Assembly: GCF_030272615.1 (NCBI RefSeq)
Contig: NC_081411.1
Span: 42,335,140-42,399,139 of the forward strand
Source of the DNA: Cryptomeria japonica
Lineage: Eukaryota > Streptophyta > Pinopsida > Cupressales > Cupressaceae
Direction of reading: 5' to 3'
Length of the DNA: 64,000 nucleotides
Position 1 is the first letter of the stretch; each line of letters begins with the position of its first letter. The notes beneath the pieces are model-generated. The model ran no database searches. It worked only from the letters and a program-made list of their open reading frames with translations, and was not told the DNA's origin. Shown here in pieces: positions 1 through 13,129 of the stretch. The position numbers and the translations under genes were made by a program.

Positions 1-1540
1 TGTCTTGTGTGTTATTTATCATTGACTAACCTTGTCCATTTTGCAAGGCATCACGTGGTCTAGAAGCCATTTTGGGAGATGGTGGACTAGGTAACAAACC
101 AGGCACAACTACCACATATGCAGCGAGATAATGTTTTGCTCAAGCGATAGGACCAAATAGTCATCCCTTACTACTGGCATCGATGCATGTGAAAATTCAG
201 ACAGGTCCAGATGATTCCCCTTGCTACACCTACCTATGTCTAGTCGATGAGGAGTGCAATACGGCCACAAGACCTACCCTACCTAACCATCAATGATGTG
301 CACGACAATCCAAAGGGCAGCAACAATGATGACATATTGCCCTAGCTGGACATAGATGATGTCAAGGTGATGTAGGAGTTTGTCGAGCGGTGGAGTACCA
401 CAGGTCTTGCTCCCATTTTTACAACCGATGTAGAGGGAGGAGATGTCAAAGCCTTAGGAGGAGACACCGATGAGGGGTCATCTTTAGGTGGTGAGGATGA
501 GAGACTAGTGTGGAGGTAGCGAGCAGTGAGTTGGAGCCTAGTGACAACTACACAAACTTTTACGCCTAGGGGGCTATCATCATAACTTGTTGCGCCACCA
601 GTACCACCAATAGCAACTACAGTAGGGACCATGGGGGCATCCTTGAGTACGCTGCCTCCACAAGATCCAAAATGGCAAAGGAGTAATCTTGGTATGTCTT
701 ATAATTTTAATTTGTATGATATAGCTTCTTTACTTTTGATTTGATATATGAGATGTACATGATATGATAGAGATTTTGTCATTGATATATTTTGTGCGAT
801 TATAGAGAGCATTGATGAGTGGTTGAGTTTCATCCACACGACAGTGTCAGATATTGTCCCATCTGTCTAAATCCAAGGTCCAATCCTGGATGCATACCAG
901 CCACTCTAGTCTGCAGGGAGGCATGCACACCTATTTGATCCTGTAGCATGGCTCAGAGAAGTGTATAAGGAGGGTCGAGTGGAACTAGTGTAGGGAACAA
1001 CATAGCTACCCACAACGATGGTGCAAAGAGACTAGACCCTACTGGAGCTATGGATTGTCATCAGAGAGAGAGATCAGGTCGTGACGTAAGCTAAGAGTTT
1101 TGAGAGGGCACATGACGTTATGCTAAGCTAGGTTAGTGACCTCCATTGATAGGTTGCGGTGGCACAACAAGGCACAACTGGTGTTCTTGACCATCCTAGA
1201 GTGCACTAGTTGATGGCAAATCTAGATGCAGCATAACAGACGAAGGCTGCCTTGTGGAAGGAGCTGATGACCCATAAAGAGATTGTTGTGGAGTTGTGAC
1301 TAGAGTTGAGAGGACTTTGCTCGTGGAGCACCATAGCCGTCAGGTAGCAATCTACATAAGTTTGGTAGCCTTCATGTCGCGATCATGATCCTTTGGCACC
1401 AGTGGGCTTAGGGACTCGTGCCCTTGGAGGATCCTGAGCTCAATTTTGATATTGTGTAGATTCATATGTTTGATAGAGATGTACAATATTATTTTGATGT
1501 ATATAGATGTACTGATGTAGTTTCTTAGACACATATGCTA
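1..1540. other. Decayed sequence without an assignable gene
   Basis: Nothing here supports a gene call. Short open stretches exist on both strands, and the plus strand around 360-620 reads as an acidic, glycine- and serine-rich peptide interrupted by stops. It could be the eroded tail of a mobile-element protein like the one at 5.6-6.6 kb, but I found no diagnostic motif. Confidence 0.3.
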
Positions 1541-2039
1541 GTATCACATGTTTTTGTAGTGATATGATACATGTACATTGAGACTAAACATTGACATATA
1601 TATATGATTCTTCGGTTTAACCATATCTTCTGTTACCATGGATGCTCTATTATTTAATACTTATCGTGTATGTTCATGTGATGGATTGTTCGATTAGATG
1701 TACATCATAGTTTAATTTACATATGTTGCACACATGCATAATTAAATCTTATGATGATCTTTGTACACATGTTTTTAGATATAGAAGATTCATGTATGAT
1801 ACACACGTACACACCCACATGCACATGCATAGTCGCTCCATAAAATAGACACATAGAGGATCATGTTAATGAAGAAATGTCATAGCAAAACAACTTTAGA
1901 GAACTAAGTGTTGTGCTTATAGCATAGTCTTTCTACACATAGTATCGACATAGGTGCAATGAATTCACATGCTCCTTAAGAGATGTGCCATCCATGTGAG
2001 GCAAACTATAAGCATCAGAGACATAGATAGAAGTTATGA

Positions 2040-2545
2040 TCTAAGGACCTAACCAATTTTGACTGAATTTCCTTCTTTGGTCGGGATGCACATTGACATT
2101 TTTCTCATCCTCATAAACAACCAGTTCACCTATTTTGAAGTTCAAGGAAGGACACTCTGGTTATATTGTTTTGAGAGATTTTTGATAGGCTTGGAGATGT
2201 TCAAGGTATTTTAAACAGTGCTCATCTAACAACTCAAGTTGATTAAGATGAAGGGTATGGTAAGAGTCGTCATCAATAAGCCCTTTAAGGGAAATCCATA
2301 ATGAAGGAATTCCCAGCTCTAAAGGTATGATTGCATCGGTACCATACGTATGGTTGTGCAATAGGCCCATAATGTATATATAAATTGAGTATGGTAATCT
2401 TTACCATGCTCACTAACGATTTTATGTAAGATTCTCTCAATAGTTTTGTTGGATGCTTCTACCTGACTGTTAGAGTACGGATAGTACCGTGTAGAGAAGG
2501 GATGTTGAATGATAGACCAACAATGGGGTAAAGAAATAAGAGGAA
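2040..2545 (-). pseudogene. Ty3/gypsy integrase C-terminal remnant
   Basis: The minus strand encodes the end of a retroviral-type integrase, which joins element DNA to host DNA. Visible pieces in order are a stretch reading STRYYPYSNSQVEASNKTIE, which matches the end of the DDE core with its glutamate, then YGTDAIIPLELGIPSL, the motif that follows the core in Ty3/gypsy polyproteins, and finally a tail with FKIGELVVYEDEKN and QNWLGP, resembling the C-terminal DNA-binding region. The three pieces need at least one frame change and a stop to be joined, and no RT lies upstream on this strand. It is a truncated, dead fragment of one element. The assignment to Ty3/gypsy rests on motif order. Confidence 0.8.
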
Positions 2546-2559
2546 TTGATCACTAGATT

Positions 2560-4130
2560 TAGCTTGGTCTATGTGTCAGTCTGAGACATAAAAATGTGAA
2601 CGGTGTTGAGATTGTATGCCATAAAGAGGTGAAAGTCATGAGATGAGTGGGAATGAATGCAATTATGGAAATAAACCTACAATAAATGAAAATAATCCCA
2701 GCGACAAGAACTGTCACTTCCTGACGAGAGGAATACCAACAACTTTTAACAATTATAGAATTTAAATAAACAACAAATCCAACTTGCAAATAATAAGAAA
2801 GAACTGAAATAAACACACTACTAAATTAACAAAGGTCACCAGGCATCCCAAGAAGTGGGCCCTACCTCCTTAATTTTCTAGGTGATGAATAGAACAACTT
2901 CTTTATGTTGCAATGATCATAAAAATACATATTTTTATTTATTAGAAAATAATGCGATCGATACCAAACTTTGCTTACAATAATTTGCTTACAGAAAAAT
3001 CTACCTTAAGCTGCTTATATATAAACAACCTATAACAACTGTGTGCAAGAATAGTGTGTTTGTGTTGGCCTGTGGCCAACAAACCATTAAATATAATGAC
3101 TCACGTAAAACCTCTACTACTAGTCATTAATCAAAAATGAATTTGTTGCAACAACAAACAAAAATAAGAAATGGACAAAGTTTCTTCTCCACGTGGTTTG
3201 GCTTCCCTCTATGATTTAGTTGAGTTGGCAAAAAAGAAGAAAGCATTGGAAGCATTCATACAATAACTGCAAACTTGGAAGCTTGAACTAATAATGATGT
3301 GAGTAGAGTCCATTTGCAAAGCAAGAAAATTCAGAGGAAACGTGGCCAATAATAACAAAATCGGCACATGCAATTAATAGCCTAGCAAAAAATCTACAAA
3401 TAGAATATAATAATACACAGTCATCGAGAAGTTTTAACAACTACCACCATGGAAGCTAACATCATCTGTTGAAAAGATGATAGAAATAACTTGTTGATTA
3501 AAAAGTAATACACAACAGTTCCTGATCAAAAAGTGACAGGAAGGTGCATTGAAGGTGATAGGAAGATCTGTAGCAGCAAAATATATTTCCAATGCTCAAA
3601 ATAACAATACTTATTAGTAAAAACAATCAATAAGTAATTTATATATTTTACCTCAAAACTATATTAAATGTCACTTATTAATGATGTATGAAAATTAAAG
3701 ACGGAAATGGATATGAAGGTGCATGAAATAGGATGAAATGTGGCATAAAATGGGACACAATTTGCTCTCATCAATCACCTGATTTTTTGCTTGTGGATTG
3801 TTCTTTAGTAACATTTGGTTTCTCGAAGGATATGATGGCCAATGACCATCTAGGACATAACAAGCCTAGTGTGAGCATGAGAATTCCTTGTTTGTAAGTG
3901 TCTTATCTCCATGCAAATGGTATGCTAACTATCTAGGTCTAAATTATATCTATATATTCTTATAACGATTTACCATAATAAGCTCAATAATAATAAATGC
4001 ACAAGAGCTTATCACTCTCATATCTTCTATCTTTTTCCAATTCTTCTTGAGGCAACTGATCCCTCAATCTATGGTAGTCCTGCATTGCTAGATTGAGCCT
4101 AATGAAATGACAATAATACTAGGGTCATGC
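2560..4130. other. Non-coding AT-rich stretch
   Basis: I see no gene, RNA or clear repeat here. The ORFs are short and of simple composition. It is probably old LTR or intergenic sequence. Confidence 0.3.
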
Positions 4131-4660
4131 ATTGCATTAGTATCACATCCTACATCACCACATGATTAGTATTGCATCTATAAGCTTATTATATAGCATC
4201 CATCCTACATCCACATAACTGAGCACATCACCATCATAATGCATCAACATCCAGATACAGTGTACCATAAGTCAATACACATATCCACATAAGATCATTA
4301 TATATATGTTATGAGTTAATACATGCACATAGGCATCATAAAATCATCACATTATATGAAATCATATAGGCTCATATAATCAATGTGTCTCATCATATAA
4401 GCATCATAACACGTATAGTCAAAATTGCATAACATATTTAGTACATCATGCATAGTACATGACATACTCACATAAACATCATAAAAGCATATAGGATCTC
4501 CATATTATGATAGAACATCATATAAAACATCACATAAGAACATATGCATATGGTCTCTGCCAAAATAAATCTCATCTTATATAAATCAAATAAATATTGT
4601 GTCAAATACAATGATTTCAAAATAATAGTGACTATTGAGAGTCCCAAAATCACCTTAGGT
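4130..4660. repeat. Low-complexity CAT/ATCATA-rich tract
   Basis: The tract is dominated by irregular iterations of cat, aca and tca words, such as acatcataa and atcacata, over about 500 bp without a fixed period. It looks like eroded simple sequence. No coding meaning is suggested. Confidence 0.5.
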
Positions 4661-5599
4661 TTCTACATATCATCATACAATATTGATACAAAATATAGAT
4701 AGAACAGAGCTATGGTGAACTTCCACCATCAAAACCAATCGGTCTCAAAGGACTCTAACCTCTAGAAGGTCTTTCTCGTACTATCCTCAAGGGTTTTAGT
4801 CCCCCTCCTAATCTTGTTGCTTTAGATGGTGCTCATAGTGGCCCCATGACTCCTCTACTATCTATCTACTACCTCTGAACCCTACCCTATGAGCTCATAG
4901 TAAGGCTCCTTACTCTCTACCTTATTGGCACTATAGTCTCATACAACTATCTCTAGTAAGTCATCTCATACGTAGCTCTGAAAAAAAAATTAATCCCAAA
5001 TCTAATGGCCCCCTATTGGGTGGCTCTCGCTTTCCCAATGGTCTCCTATGTCCTTCTCTATCACTGAATAGCAATATCCCTCTCTCTTGTGATTGTTTTT
5101 ACTTGTTTTCTCATGGCCACTATCTATGTAGTATTTATCTATACCTATGCATGCAAGGTGGTTATCTTTTCTTCACACACCCATATTTGTACCTATAAAC
5201 TTGTCACCTCCTCTCCTACATCATGTGGTCCCTAGGGACCTTGTCCCTATCCATCTCCTCCTCCTAGAGGATCCTCCTATCCTAGTGGCTATAATGGTGT
5301 TTGTACTTATGCTATAACATATATAGGTACCTATCTCTACACCTGTACCTATCCTCCCATGTCATGTCCCTCTCTCCCTCTAGGTGATTGTCCTCCCTGC
5401 CCTTTATCGCCATCATAATCTCCCTCTCCTCCTTCACCTCTCTCGTGCCTCCTCCTAGGATGTGGTTCCTCTCCATTAGTGTCAATGTTATCTATCTTTG
5501 GATGCAACTCACCTGAACCTAGCAAAAATGGAAAGGGATATGCCTTGAACCAAGCATCAAAATATGGTGTCATCCTAACATCGAGCACATCTAACCATA

Positions 5600-6620
5600 A
5601 GTCCCACTATACTAGAACTAAATACTTGAACTTTTCCACCGCAACCTCATATGATAGTGTTGGGCCCTATAGTGGCATCTCTTATCATGTCCTAGTGAAC
5701 TTAGTTAGACCCACTAGTTGTCCTTGAATCTGACTAAATTGTCAAGATACCCTATCCAACAAATCTCTCTCAATGATATACAAAGTCCTCTCAATCAAGG
5801 ACCAAGTCTAATAATAATAAAGTAACACCTAATTGTCCTACTCCCACTCCTCATAGTCTAAGTATGGTCTTCAAATAATTGAGCCTATATTATCAATCAC
5901 TCAACACCAATAATCTGTCTTCCCTAGTCGTGGCTACGAGGCAATCATGTTGTACATGTGCACATAAGGCTATCCTATGTTGCAAAACCTATAGCACACT
6001 AGCCTACTAACTACCATATGCTCATATGCCCACACTTGGAACAGTGTAAATCCTGCTAACTATCCATGTCCCTCTAGATATACATTCATGTAAGTCATGG
6101 TACAGGTGGGCAAGTAGACATGGACCCCATGTAAACTGTGTCCCCTCGGTTAGCATCATCTCCATAGACTACCTCCATCCAATTGATAATCCATGTCTCA
6201 TTCTATCCAGCTAGATGTATCTACTAATAACCACTCCTACTAATTCTCATAGTACTATAGTCGAATCAACCATTTCATCCCAATTGGCATAGCTACCTCT
6301 GATCTCAAGGTCATCATCATCAAATACTTGGAACAAAGAATCTACATCACCATCCCTATCATATACAACCAACTCTTCATGAATCAAAAGGTAGACAATC
6401 TGGTAGACATCCTCCAACATGAAAAAAATCTCTACTATGGGTAGGTGAAATGAGCTTGTCTCATTGTAAGACAACTCATCCAGTGTAAAAAGAAATCCCA
6501 AGTTTAGCCTAATCTTGGGCATAATTATTGCATACCATTATCCTAGTGACCCTAATATCATGAACGGTCTTTGGTTAGCTTGAGTCTCAATTTGTGTGTC
6601 CATGGGAATCTCTCCCATGA
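5600..6620 (-). pseudogene. Plant mobile domain (PMD/MAIN-like) pseudogene
   Basis: The minus strand carries a decayed protein resembling the plant mobile domain family (PMD, often labelled aminotransferase-like or MAIN-like), which occurs in transposon-carried and domesticated plant genes. The signature block reads SFHLPIVEIFFMLEDV then IHEELVVYDRDGDVDSLFQV, the expected place of the FHLP-GE-TLEDV motif. Further down come TEGTQFTWGPCLLAHLYHDL, then FQVWAYEHM, RPYLDYEEW and, near 5.75 kb, LIERTLYIIERDLLDRV, each in the order known for this family. At least two frame changes and many stops separate them, so it is not functional. No terminal inverted repeats were recognised, so the carrier element is unknown. 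Confidence 0.65.
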
Positions 6621-7676
6621 ATCCAAAGGTGCTAAATCAGCCTACAATAAAAAATGCAATCACATCAACATCAATTTTAACAACTTATTTAAATCTTATC
6701 AAGCTAAATTAACTTGATCTCATCTTGCAACTATATTAGCTTTGTCAATTGCTCCTCAACATATCCTATTGAGGCAATTGCCAGATCCTATCAATCTGAC
6801 TATTCATCCTATTCGTTGCATTTGTTTAGCACATCTACAACTTACCTAGCCCCTAAAATACACTTTGACCACATATGCATTGATATTCATCATGCATGCA
6901 TTAGTAATCCCTAAACATAATTTTACATTACATATACGTGACATTGACCATATACATGTTGGCATTAATCGCATATACACTCCAAAACCACAAATTTGTG
7001 TCGGCATACTACAAACACAAGTTTACACTACGTATACACACCAAGAACCATAATGTGCCAATATCTACCCTAGATGTGTTATCGCACCATACACACACCT
7101 TAAACTACCCTATACACAATTTCAACAAAACCTAGTTTTGACCCATATTTTGCAAACTACATTTTCTACCCTATTAATGATGTAATAAATTCACAACAAA
7201 GGAAAAGTGAGGTTGTACTTACTGGCTCTCCACACTCATCTGGCCTCTCGTGCCTCCACAACAACTCAAGCCTATGGAATCGCTTTGCCATCTAATTATA
7301 TGCTCTACACTACTTCTCTGCTCTGCTAAACACCTTGCTCTTTGAAAGTGATGGATGCAAATGAGGAGATCCTTCCCTAAACCTCCTATTTATAGGTGTT
7401 GCAGCCCTAGTAGGTCATGTTACCCTTCCATGGTCCCTATAATCGCTCGTGACCTATTATTGGTTAGTTTTCCACCAAACCAACCCAATATTTGCCTTTT
7501 CTTGCCTAGCCTATCCCCTCTCTTATTGAGAGATTGTCTAATCATTTTTGGGTGATTTTCACCCAATCTCTCAAGGGAGTATACATCACCTTCCTTACCA
7601 GAGAAAATCTTGTATCAGTTAATTTTTTATTCTTTGAAACAATACAATAAATTATATTGTCTCAAATAGGGTCAAA
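6620..7676. other. Non-coding stretch, no gene seen
   Basis: Short plus-strand ORFs around 6.7-7.6 kb have no recognisable motif and are rich in Thr, His, Ile and Tyr, as expected from AT-rich noise. I see no repeat or RNA gene. Confidence 0.3.
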
Positions 7677-8365
7677 ATGTAGACACCTAAAATTGTCCTA
7701 TCCTAATTAAACAAATACATTTATTTATCTAATTATTCCCTTTTCTTCTATTAATTAAATGAATATTATTTGATTAATTAATTCACTATGCCTTTGTAAG
7801 CCTTTTCTATCCCAAATTAAATAAATATTTTTATTTATTTAATTTATGTGGCCCTTTCCTCTATTAATTATATGAAGTCTTTAATTTATTTATGTACCTT
7901 TTTCCTCTCCTTATTATCTAAATGACAAGTGGCCCCTTTTTCCATCTTAACCACTTCCTTTATTTTATTATTTTCTCTACCTACCCTTTAATCTTAGCCG
8001 ACCATCTTTTGTCACACCTCTTAATCCTATCCTACTATATTTAAGATGTTCTCTATAAAGGAGGCTTCGTCCTCACATCTTCCATATATCAAATCTTGGA
8101 ACATACTTACACTCTGCTAAAATCATAGGTTCCATCAAGTCTACATCATCACAATCACATCCATTATTCATTAAGCTCTTGTGCAAGCATAAAAATTTAA
8201 GAGCAACGATATCAAAACAAGATCAATGGAGATACGAAAATAATCAAAGATCAAACCCATTTCAATGTATGAAGGTATCATTTGATTTATTTTATGATTT
8301 TTGTATGTTTGATGGTTCTTCATTGATATTTTTTTGAATTTATTATAGATCTAAGGTTTTGTGGT
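7677..8365 (+). mobile_element. LTR-like sequence (+) with TATA box
   Basis: The segment starts TGTAGACACCTAAAATTGTC, a form typical of a plant LTR 5' end, and carries a TATA-like CTATAAAGGAGG near 8050, followed by a leader-like stretch. Its end is uncertain because another LTR begins at 8366. It may be a truncated solo LTR or a promoter region of an older element. No partner copy was found in the window. Confidence 0.4.
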
Positions 8366-9530
8366 TGTAGTGTCCTAGATTGTAATCCCTTACAATTTTG
8401 TCCTTATTTAGGCCTCACTTTGGCGTTCATCCTCAAGGTTTGATTGAAGCATTGATTCTTCTCACACCAAATATCAAACATAATTTTTCTCTATGTAAAA
8501 AGTCTCCCCTAGATTCGGAAGCCCTAATTTCCAAGACCATGGCATTGGGCATTATGGTGCTCTCAAAAAGGGGCCATTTTGGAACCTCACAATGATAACC
8601 TATTTTAAGCGAGGGCCTAGATCCCATGTTGGCCTATGTCAAAAAATTTGAAATTTTTTTGACAAGCAAGTATAAAAGGAGGTATACCCCTCCAATTTTA
8701 AACCTAATAAATTTTGAAATCAAGATCTACACTCTAGAAAATTCAAGTGAGCAAGCAATCAGTTTTCTATCAAGAATTGGAGCTGAAGTGAATTCAATAT
8801 TCAAGCATTGAAGATGACATTCATGTTCCATGTTTTATTAAGACTAGTTACATGAAACCCTAATTCCTTGTGAAGACAAACAAAACTTCATTAAAGCTAT
8901 ATCATTAGTGATTCACTAATTTTCAACCTTTCCCTCAAAAGGAAAGTATTTTACTGCAATACTTCATTTACATTTCAATTCTATTTCATGGTTAGTTCCA
9001 AAATAGGGGTTGACCTAAGGCAAACCCATGTTCCCAATAATTTCCCCCTTCTTTCTATGTACAAGAAATAGGTGCAAAGCTACGTTCAAGAGGATCGACA
9101 AGATTTGTAGAGATGAATAGGTTCATATTTTGATGGTGAGAATTTCGAAGGAGTAGGGCAACCAACAACACGATCTTGAAAAATCAAGTCAAACTTTCAG
9201 GACTAGATCTGAATCATCCTCTTCTGCTTAGATCTAGGTTAGAGGCTCCATATGATATTTTGTAGCTCATTCTTTCTATTAAATTGCTTCAATAATTCAC
9301 TATTTTTCCCTAATCATTTTCAATTCAAATTCAATCAATTTATGGAAGAAAGAGACCCATCTAGGAGGCCTACAATCTTATCAAAATCTTGGTTTATCAA
9401 GCCTAGATCTATTAAATTCCATATTTTCCTAATGTAATGGTAAACTAGGTCTTTTAGTAGTTTTATTATCTTAATCCTAACCTTAAATTTTTCCTCATTA
9501 TATTTTGCTGAACCCGACTTCTTACACCTT
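8366..9530 (+). mobile_element. 5' LTR of a gypsy element (+)
   Basis: The LTR begins TGTAGTGTCCTAGATTGTAA and has a TATA box, TATAAAAGG, at 8671-8679, about 305 bp in. A clearly related copy lies at 13130-14248 in reverse orientation with its TATA box at the same distance from its own start. The 3' end is set only approximately from where the similarity fades (9.45-9.53 kb), and no convincing primer binding site was seen. It would drive the gag-protease remnant downstream. Confidence 0.7.
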
Positions 9531-9539
9531 AATTTATGA

Positions 9540-10010
9540 TTTGTGATCTCAAATTTGATTGTTTATGCATTCTCAAATTCAAAATTACATTTACAAGTTT
9601 CATTCTTAATTGAATTACATAAATTTAGAGGTTAAATTCACACAAATCCTAATTTATAATTATAAATTGAGCTTGTAAGTTGCCTAATTTGGATTCATTA
9701 TCTTACATTTGATTGTTTATGCATTTTCAATTTCAAATTTATATTTACAAGTTTCATTTTCAATTGAATTACATAAATTTAGAGGTTAAGTTAAAAAAAA
9801 CCCTAATTTATAATTCTAAATTTGAACTTGTGGGTTGTATAATTTGGATTTATTATGATAGATTTGATTGTTTATGCATTTTAAAATTCAAATTTAAACT
9901 CATAGATCTCATTTTTAATTGAATTACATAAATTTAGAGGTTAAATTCATTAAAAAAACCCTAATTTATAATTCTAAAATTTACTTGTCTATTGCATAAT
10001 TTTTCAAAAT
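9540..10010 (+). repeat. Three tandem copies of a 154-155 bp leader repeat
   Basis: The word GATTGTTTATGCATT recurs at 9557, 9711 and 9866, and AATTGAATTACATAAATTTA at 9608, 9762 and 9917, giving spacings of 154 and 155 bp. The copies are strongly AT-rich and differ by scattered substitutions and small indels. They lie between the LTR and the gag remnant, so they form the untranslated leader of that element. Confidence 0.85.
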
Positions 10011-10096
10011 CATGTTGAGATCTAATCTTTATGACATTTAATGCTATGATTTAGAGGTATTTATCTTTCAAATTTACAAATCTATTTCTTAATTAA

Positions 10097-11990
10097 TTGG
10101 TTAATCAATCACTTTTACAAAGTTTTGTATTGTTTAATCTCAATCTTCAATTTGTGCATTCAAATTTCCCTCCTTTATGGATGATTTTTGTTACCATTAG
10201 TACTAGGTACAATATTCCCATGAAAAGAAGTATAATTAAGGCTTCCCAAGGTTTGATTACTAAGGATATGAAGCCTAATTTGGATAACATATTTCATGAG
10301 AATATTAGTACTTCCTCCAACCCAACAAATGATGTCTTGTATCCCCATTATTTTCATAATACTCATGATGAAGATGAATCACTAACTAGGGTGACCATTG
10401 AAAAATTGGAGAAGATTGACAATGAATTTGAAAATCTTCAATAATAGACGAGTCAACAATACCTAGAAAGTGAGACAAGCCCATTGATTGAAGGATAAAA
10501 AAGAATGGTGGAAATTGATAAAAAAAAGAATGGTGGAAATTGATAAATTTGGTGTTTATTTGTTGCATGGCCTTGCTCATATTATTGACACTAACATTAT
10601 ACCTATCAAAAGTTGTGCCAAATTCTTAGTTTATACTCAACCCACTATTCAAGTCAATCATTCTATTCTTATGCCTACATCCTTGCCTAGTGTGCCTACA
10701 TTTACATTTTCTGTCATGATTACTTCTACACAAAATGTAAAGCCTACACATGTTAGTCAAGGGGGCAACCTTGTTAATCAAAATTCTTATATACCTTCAT
10801 CTATGAGTCTTCCATCTGTATTCTAATCATCTGCTATACCCACATATCATAGTGTTTTGCGTCCTTACTCTTAACATCTTCCTACATATAGCAATGTCAC
10901 TCGTCCATCACTATCCAATATGTCCAATTTCAATCAATCCACTAAAGCAACCATCAATAGCCCAAACTATCACATCCTTACAAAAACAATTGGCTTCCAT
11001 TACCTAATCCAAATTTAATGTTCCGACATTTGATGTAGCAAGCTCAGTATCTGATGATATTATCTATGTTGCCTCTCCTAAACATATGGAAGTCCTTCAA
11101 TTAGATATTTACAATGGTAAATGTGATCCCTTGACTCATGCGGAAATATTTCAAACTTGGTGTAGTGAATTTTCTCATTGTCAAAGACATGGCTAAACCA
11201 TTTAATCGAACCTTTAGGGATAAAGCTTTGCAATGGTATTGTTCTTGACCTCCTTATTCTATTACATCATTTCAACAATTAGCTAATGCTTTCATTCAAC
11301 AATTTCACAATAATATTTGTTTTAAGATTACTTTGATTGATTTGATCCATTGTAAGAAATGAGTTAAAGAGAAAGTGATTGATTTTATTAGTAGATATAA
11401 ACATGTGTTCTCAAATTTCTTATCCTATTCCTGATCAAGATGTTAAAATGTTTTTTGTTGTTAATTTATAAAAAAGCATTAGGTATAACCTTCTCTTTTC
11501 TGAGTTTATTTCCTTTATGCAGTTGTGCATAATGCTTTATATTTTATCAGCTTCAAGTGAGTCAATTTGAATCATCTCTTTCAATGGCTCTGGTTGATAA
11601 GAATGAGAGTTCTCAACAATCTTTTGTGAAGTTTTAACCAAACAAGGGATACTTCAAGATAAATAACAATATCAATACTCAAGTGGTAGCCATGACATCA
11701 GTTGTGGTCCTTGCATCCAAATACTTTAGAAAATAATTTACAACTCTTTTTGAGTCTTTTCATAGCATAATGTTAAAATTGATAAATAATAATGTGTTTA
11801 ATCTTCCTCTTATAAAGCTAATTGATACCTCCAAACCTATACCATCTTATCATGATCCCAAAGCCTTTTGCCAATATCAGCCTCAATTCGATCATGAAAC
11901 TAAAAAGTGTTATGTCTTGAGTAAGATTCAAGAATTCATTGATAACAATACTATATTCATAGCTGGTGTATATGAAATATAAAAAAAAAT
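10097..11990 (+). pseudogene. Ty3/gypsy gag remnant
   Basis: This is a broken gag, the nucleocapsid and particle protein of an LTR retrotransposon. The core is recognisable near 11090-11160 as EVLQLDIYNGKCDPLTHAEI followed by FQTW, the start of the retrotransposon gag fold, and then by heavily shifted sequence. Near 11.85 kb a zinc-finger-like segment reads CQYQPQFDHETKKC, where plant elements normally have a CX2H-X4-H-X4-C array, so the first His is replaced by Gln. Stops and frame changes are frequent. A proline-rich, low-complexity stretch lies between 10.6 and 11.0 kb. It sits downstream of the LTR and leader repeats and upstream of a protease remnant on the same strand. Confidence 0.75.
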
Positions 11991-12224
11991 TGTATCTCCT
12001 CCTAATCAAAACCCCCAAATCTTTACTAATCCTTTGCCTTCCCATTCTACTAATATAGTTGAATCTAAGCCTCTTGCATATTCTCTCAATGACCTTCCCG
12101 GTGAGCCTAATAATATGGTAAATTTTATTGACAAACCTACACCTCCTAAGGACCTATGCACTACCTTTGATCCAAGTGAGACTATTGATGCACCTAATGG
12201 CCCATTATAAATCACGACAAAGAA

Positions 12225-13090
12225 CAAAAACAAACCCTCATGAGGGGTGCTCATTGATCCAATGTGTATGGTGAATATGATCATTGAATAATATCTCTAT
12301 ACTTTACAATTTCATCAAGTATCATATGATAAATCTTATAAAATGGTCATTGAGGTATATGATGGTTTCTCTTTCCCTAATATTGGTTATATTACTCTTC
12401 CCATAGAGGTTGGTACTAAGTACTTAGATGTGACTTTTGCTCTCATCCCTACATCAAATCAATTTCATGTGAAGTTGGGACATCCTTGGCTCTCTTCCAT
12501 GAAAATAATCCCTTCCACTAATCATAAATGTCTAAAATTCCCTCATAATGGCACTATCATAACAATTAATCATGGCGAGGTGTGGAAATTTCAGCCTTGA
12601 TTACTTTTGGCCTAAACAATTTTAGCCTCTTAATCCTTGAAGTGATGCTCTTTATATCTTATCAAAAATGGAAAAATGAGATGATATTATCTTCGAGTAA
12701 GCCTAAAGACCCTAGACCTATTCAGCCTCCTCATGATGGACTGGGTATCCTTCCTACACCTTTTATTCCTCCTATATATGTCATAGTCCCACCTCCGACA
12801 TCTTACAAAGGAAAGTACTTGGCATCTCCTATTTCTCAACCTAGTAGATCTTCTACCATTCCTCCTCTTTTAAAGGAATAAAAGAAGCCTATGGCCATTA
12901 ATCTTCAACCTTCACAACCCTTGGCTAAAACTAAAAGAAATCATTGTGTGAGAGAATGTCGATAAAGATGTGCTAATGCATGTGATCTTGCTTCTCAAAC
13001 CACTTCCTCCTTGAAGACACCAAATGTTGAATTCGTCCCATTTATCCAACCTTCACCTAACCCTAGGGAGGAAGTTCAACCTAAATAACC
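12225..13090 (+). pseudogene. Retropepsin remnant with proline-rich tail
   Basis: The segment encodes part of a retrotransposon aspartic protease, which cleaves the polyprotein. An upstream piece reads GVLIDPMCMVNMI, the expected region of the catalytic Asp although the DSG or DTG triplet is not intact. The ORF at 12343-12600 then gives ITLPIEVGTKYLDVTFALI and FHVKLGHPWLSSMKIIPS, the flap-to-C-terminal region seen as G-PWL in plant gypsy proteases. A Pro/Ser-rich stretch to about 13.09 kb follows. RT, RNase H and integrase are absent because the sequence runs into an inverted LTR at about 13.13 kb. Confidence 0.75.
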
Positions 13091-13129
13091 AAGATTAAAA
13101 ATGATTAAGAAAAATGGTGGTTCATGCTT

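Noticed and set aside
1-1540. Gene or transposase in the first 1.5 kb
   Set aside because: Only stop-ridden, low-complexity peptides were seen, with no motif.
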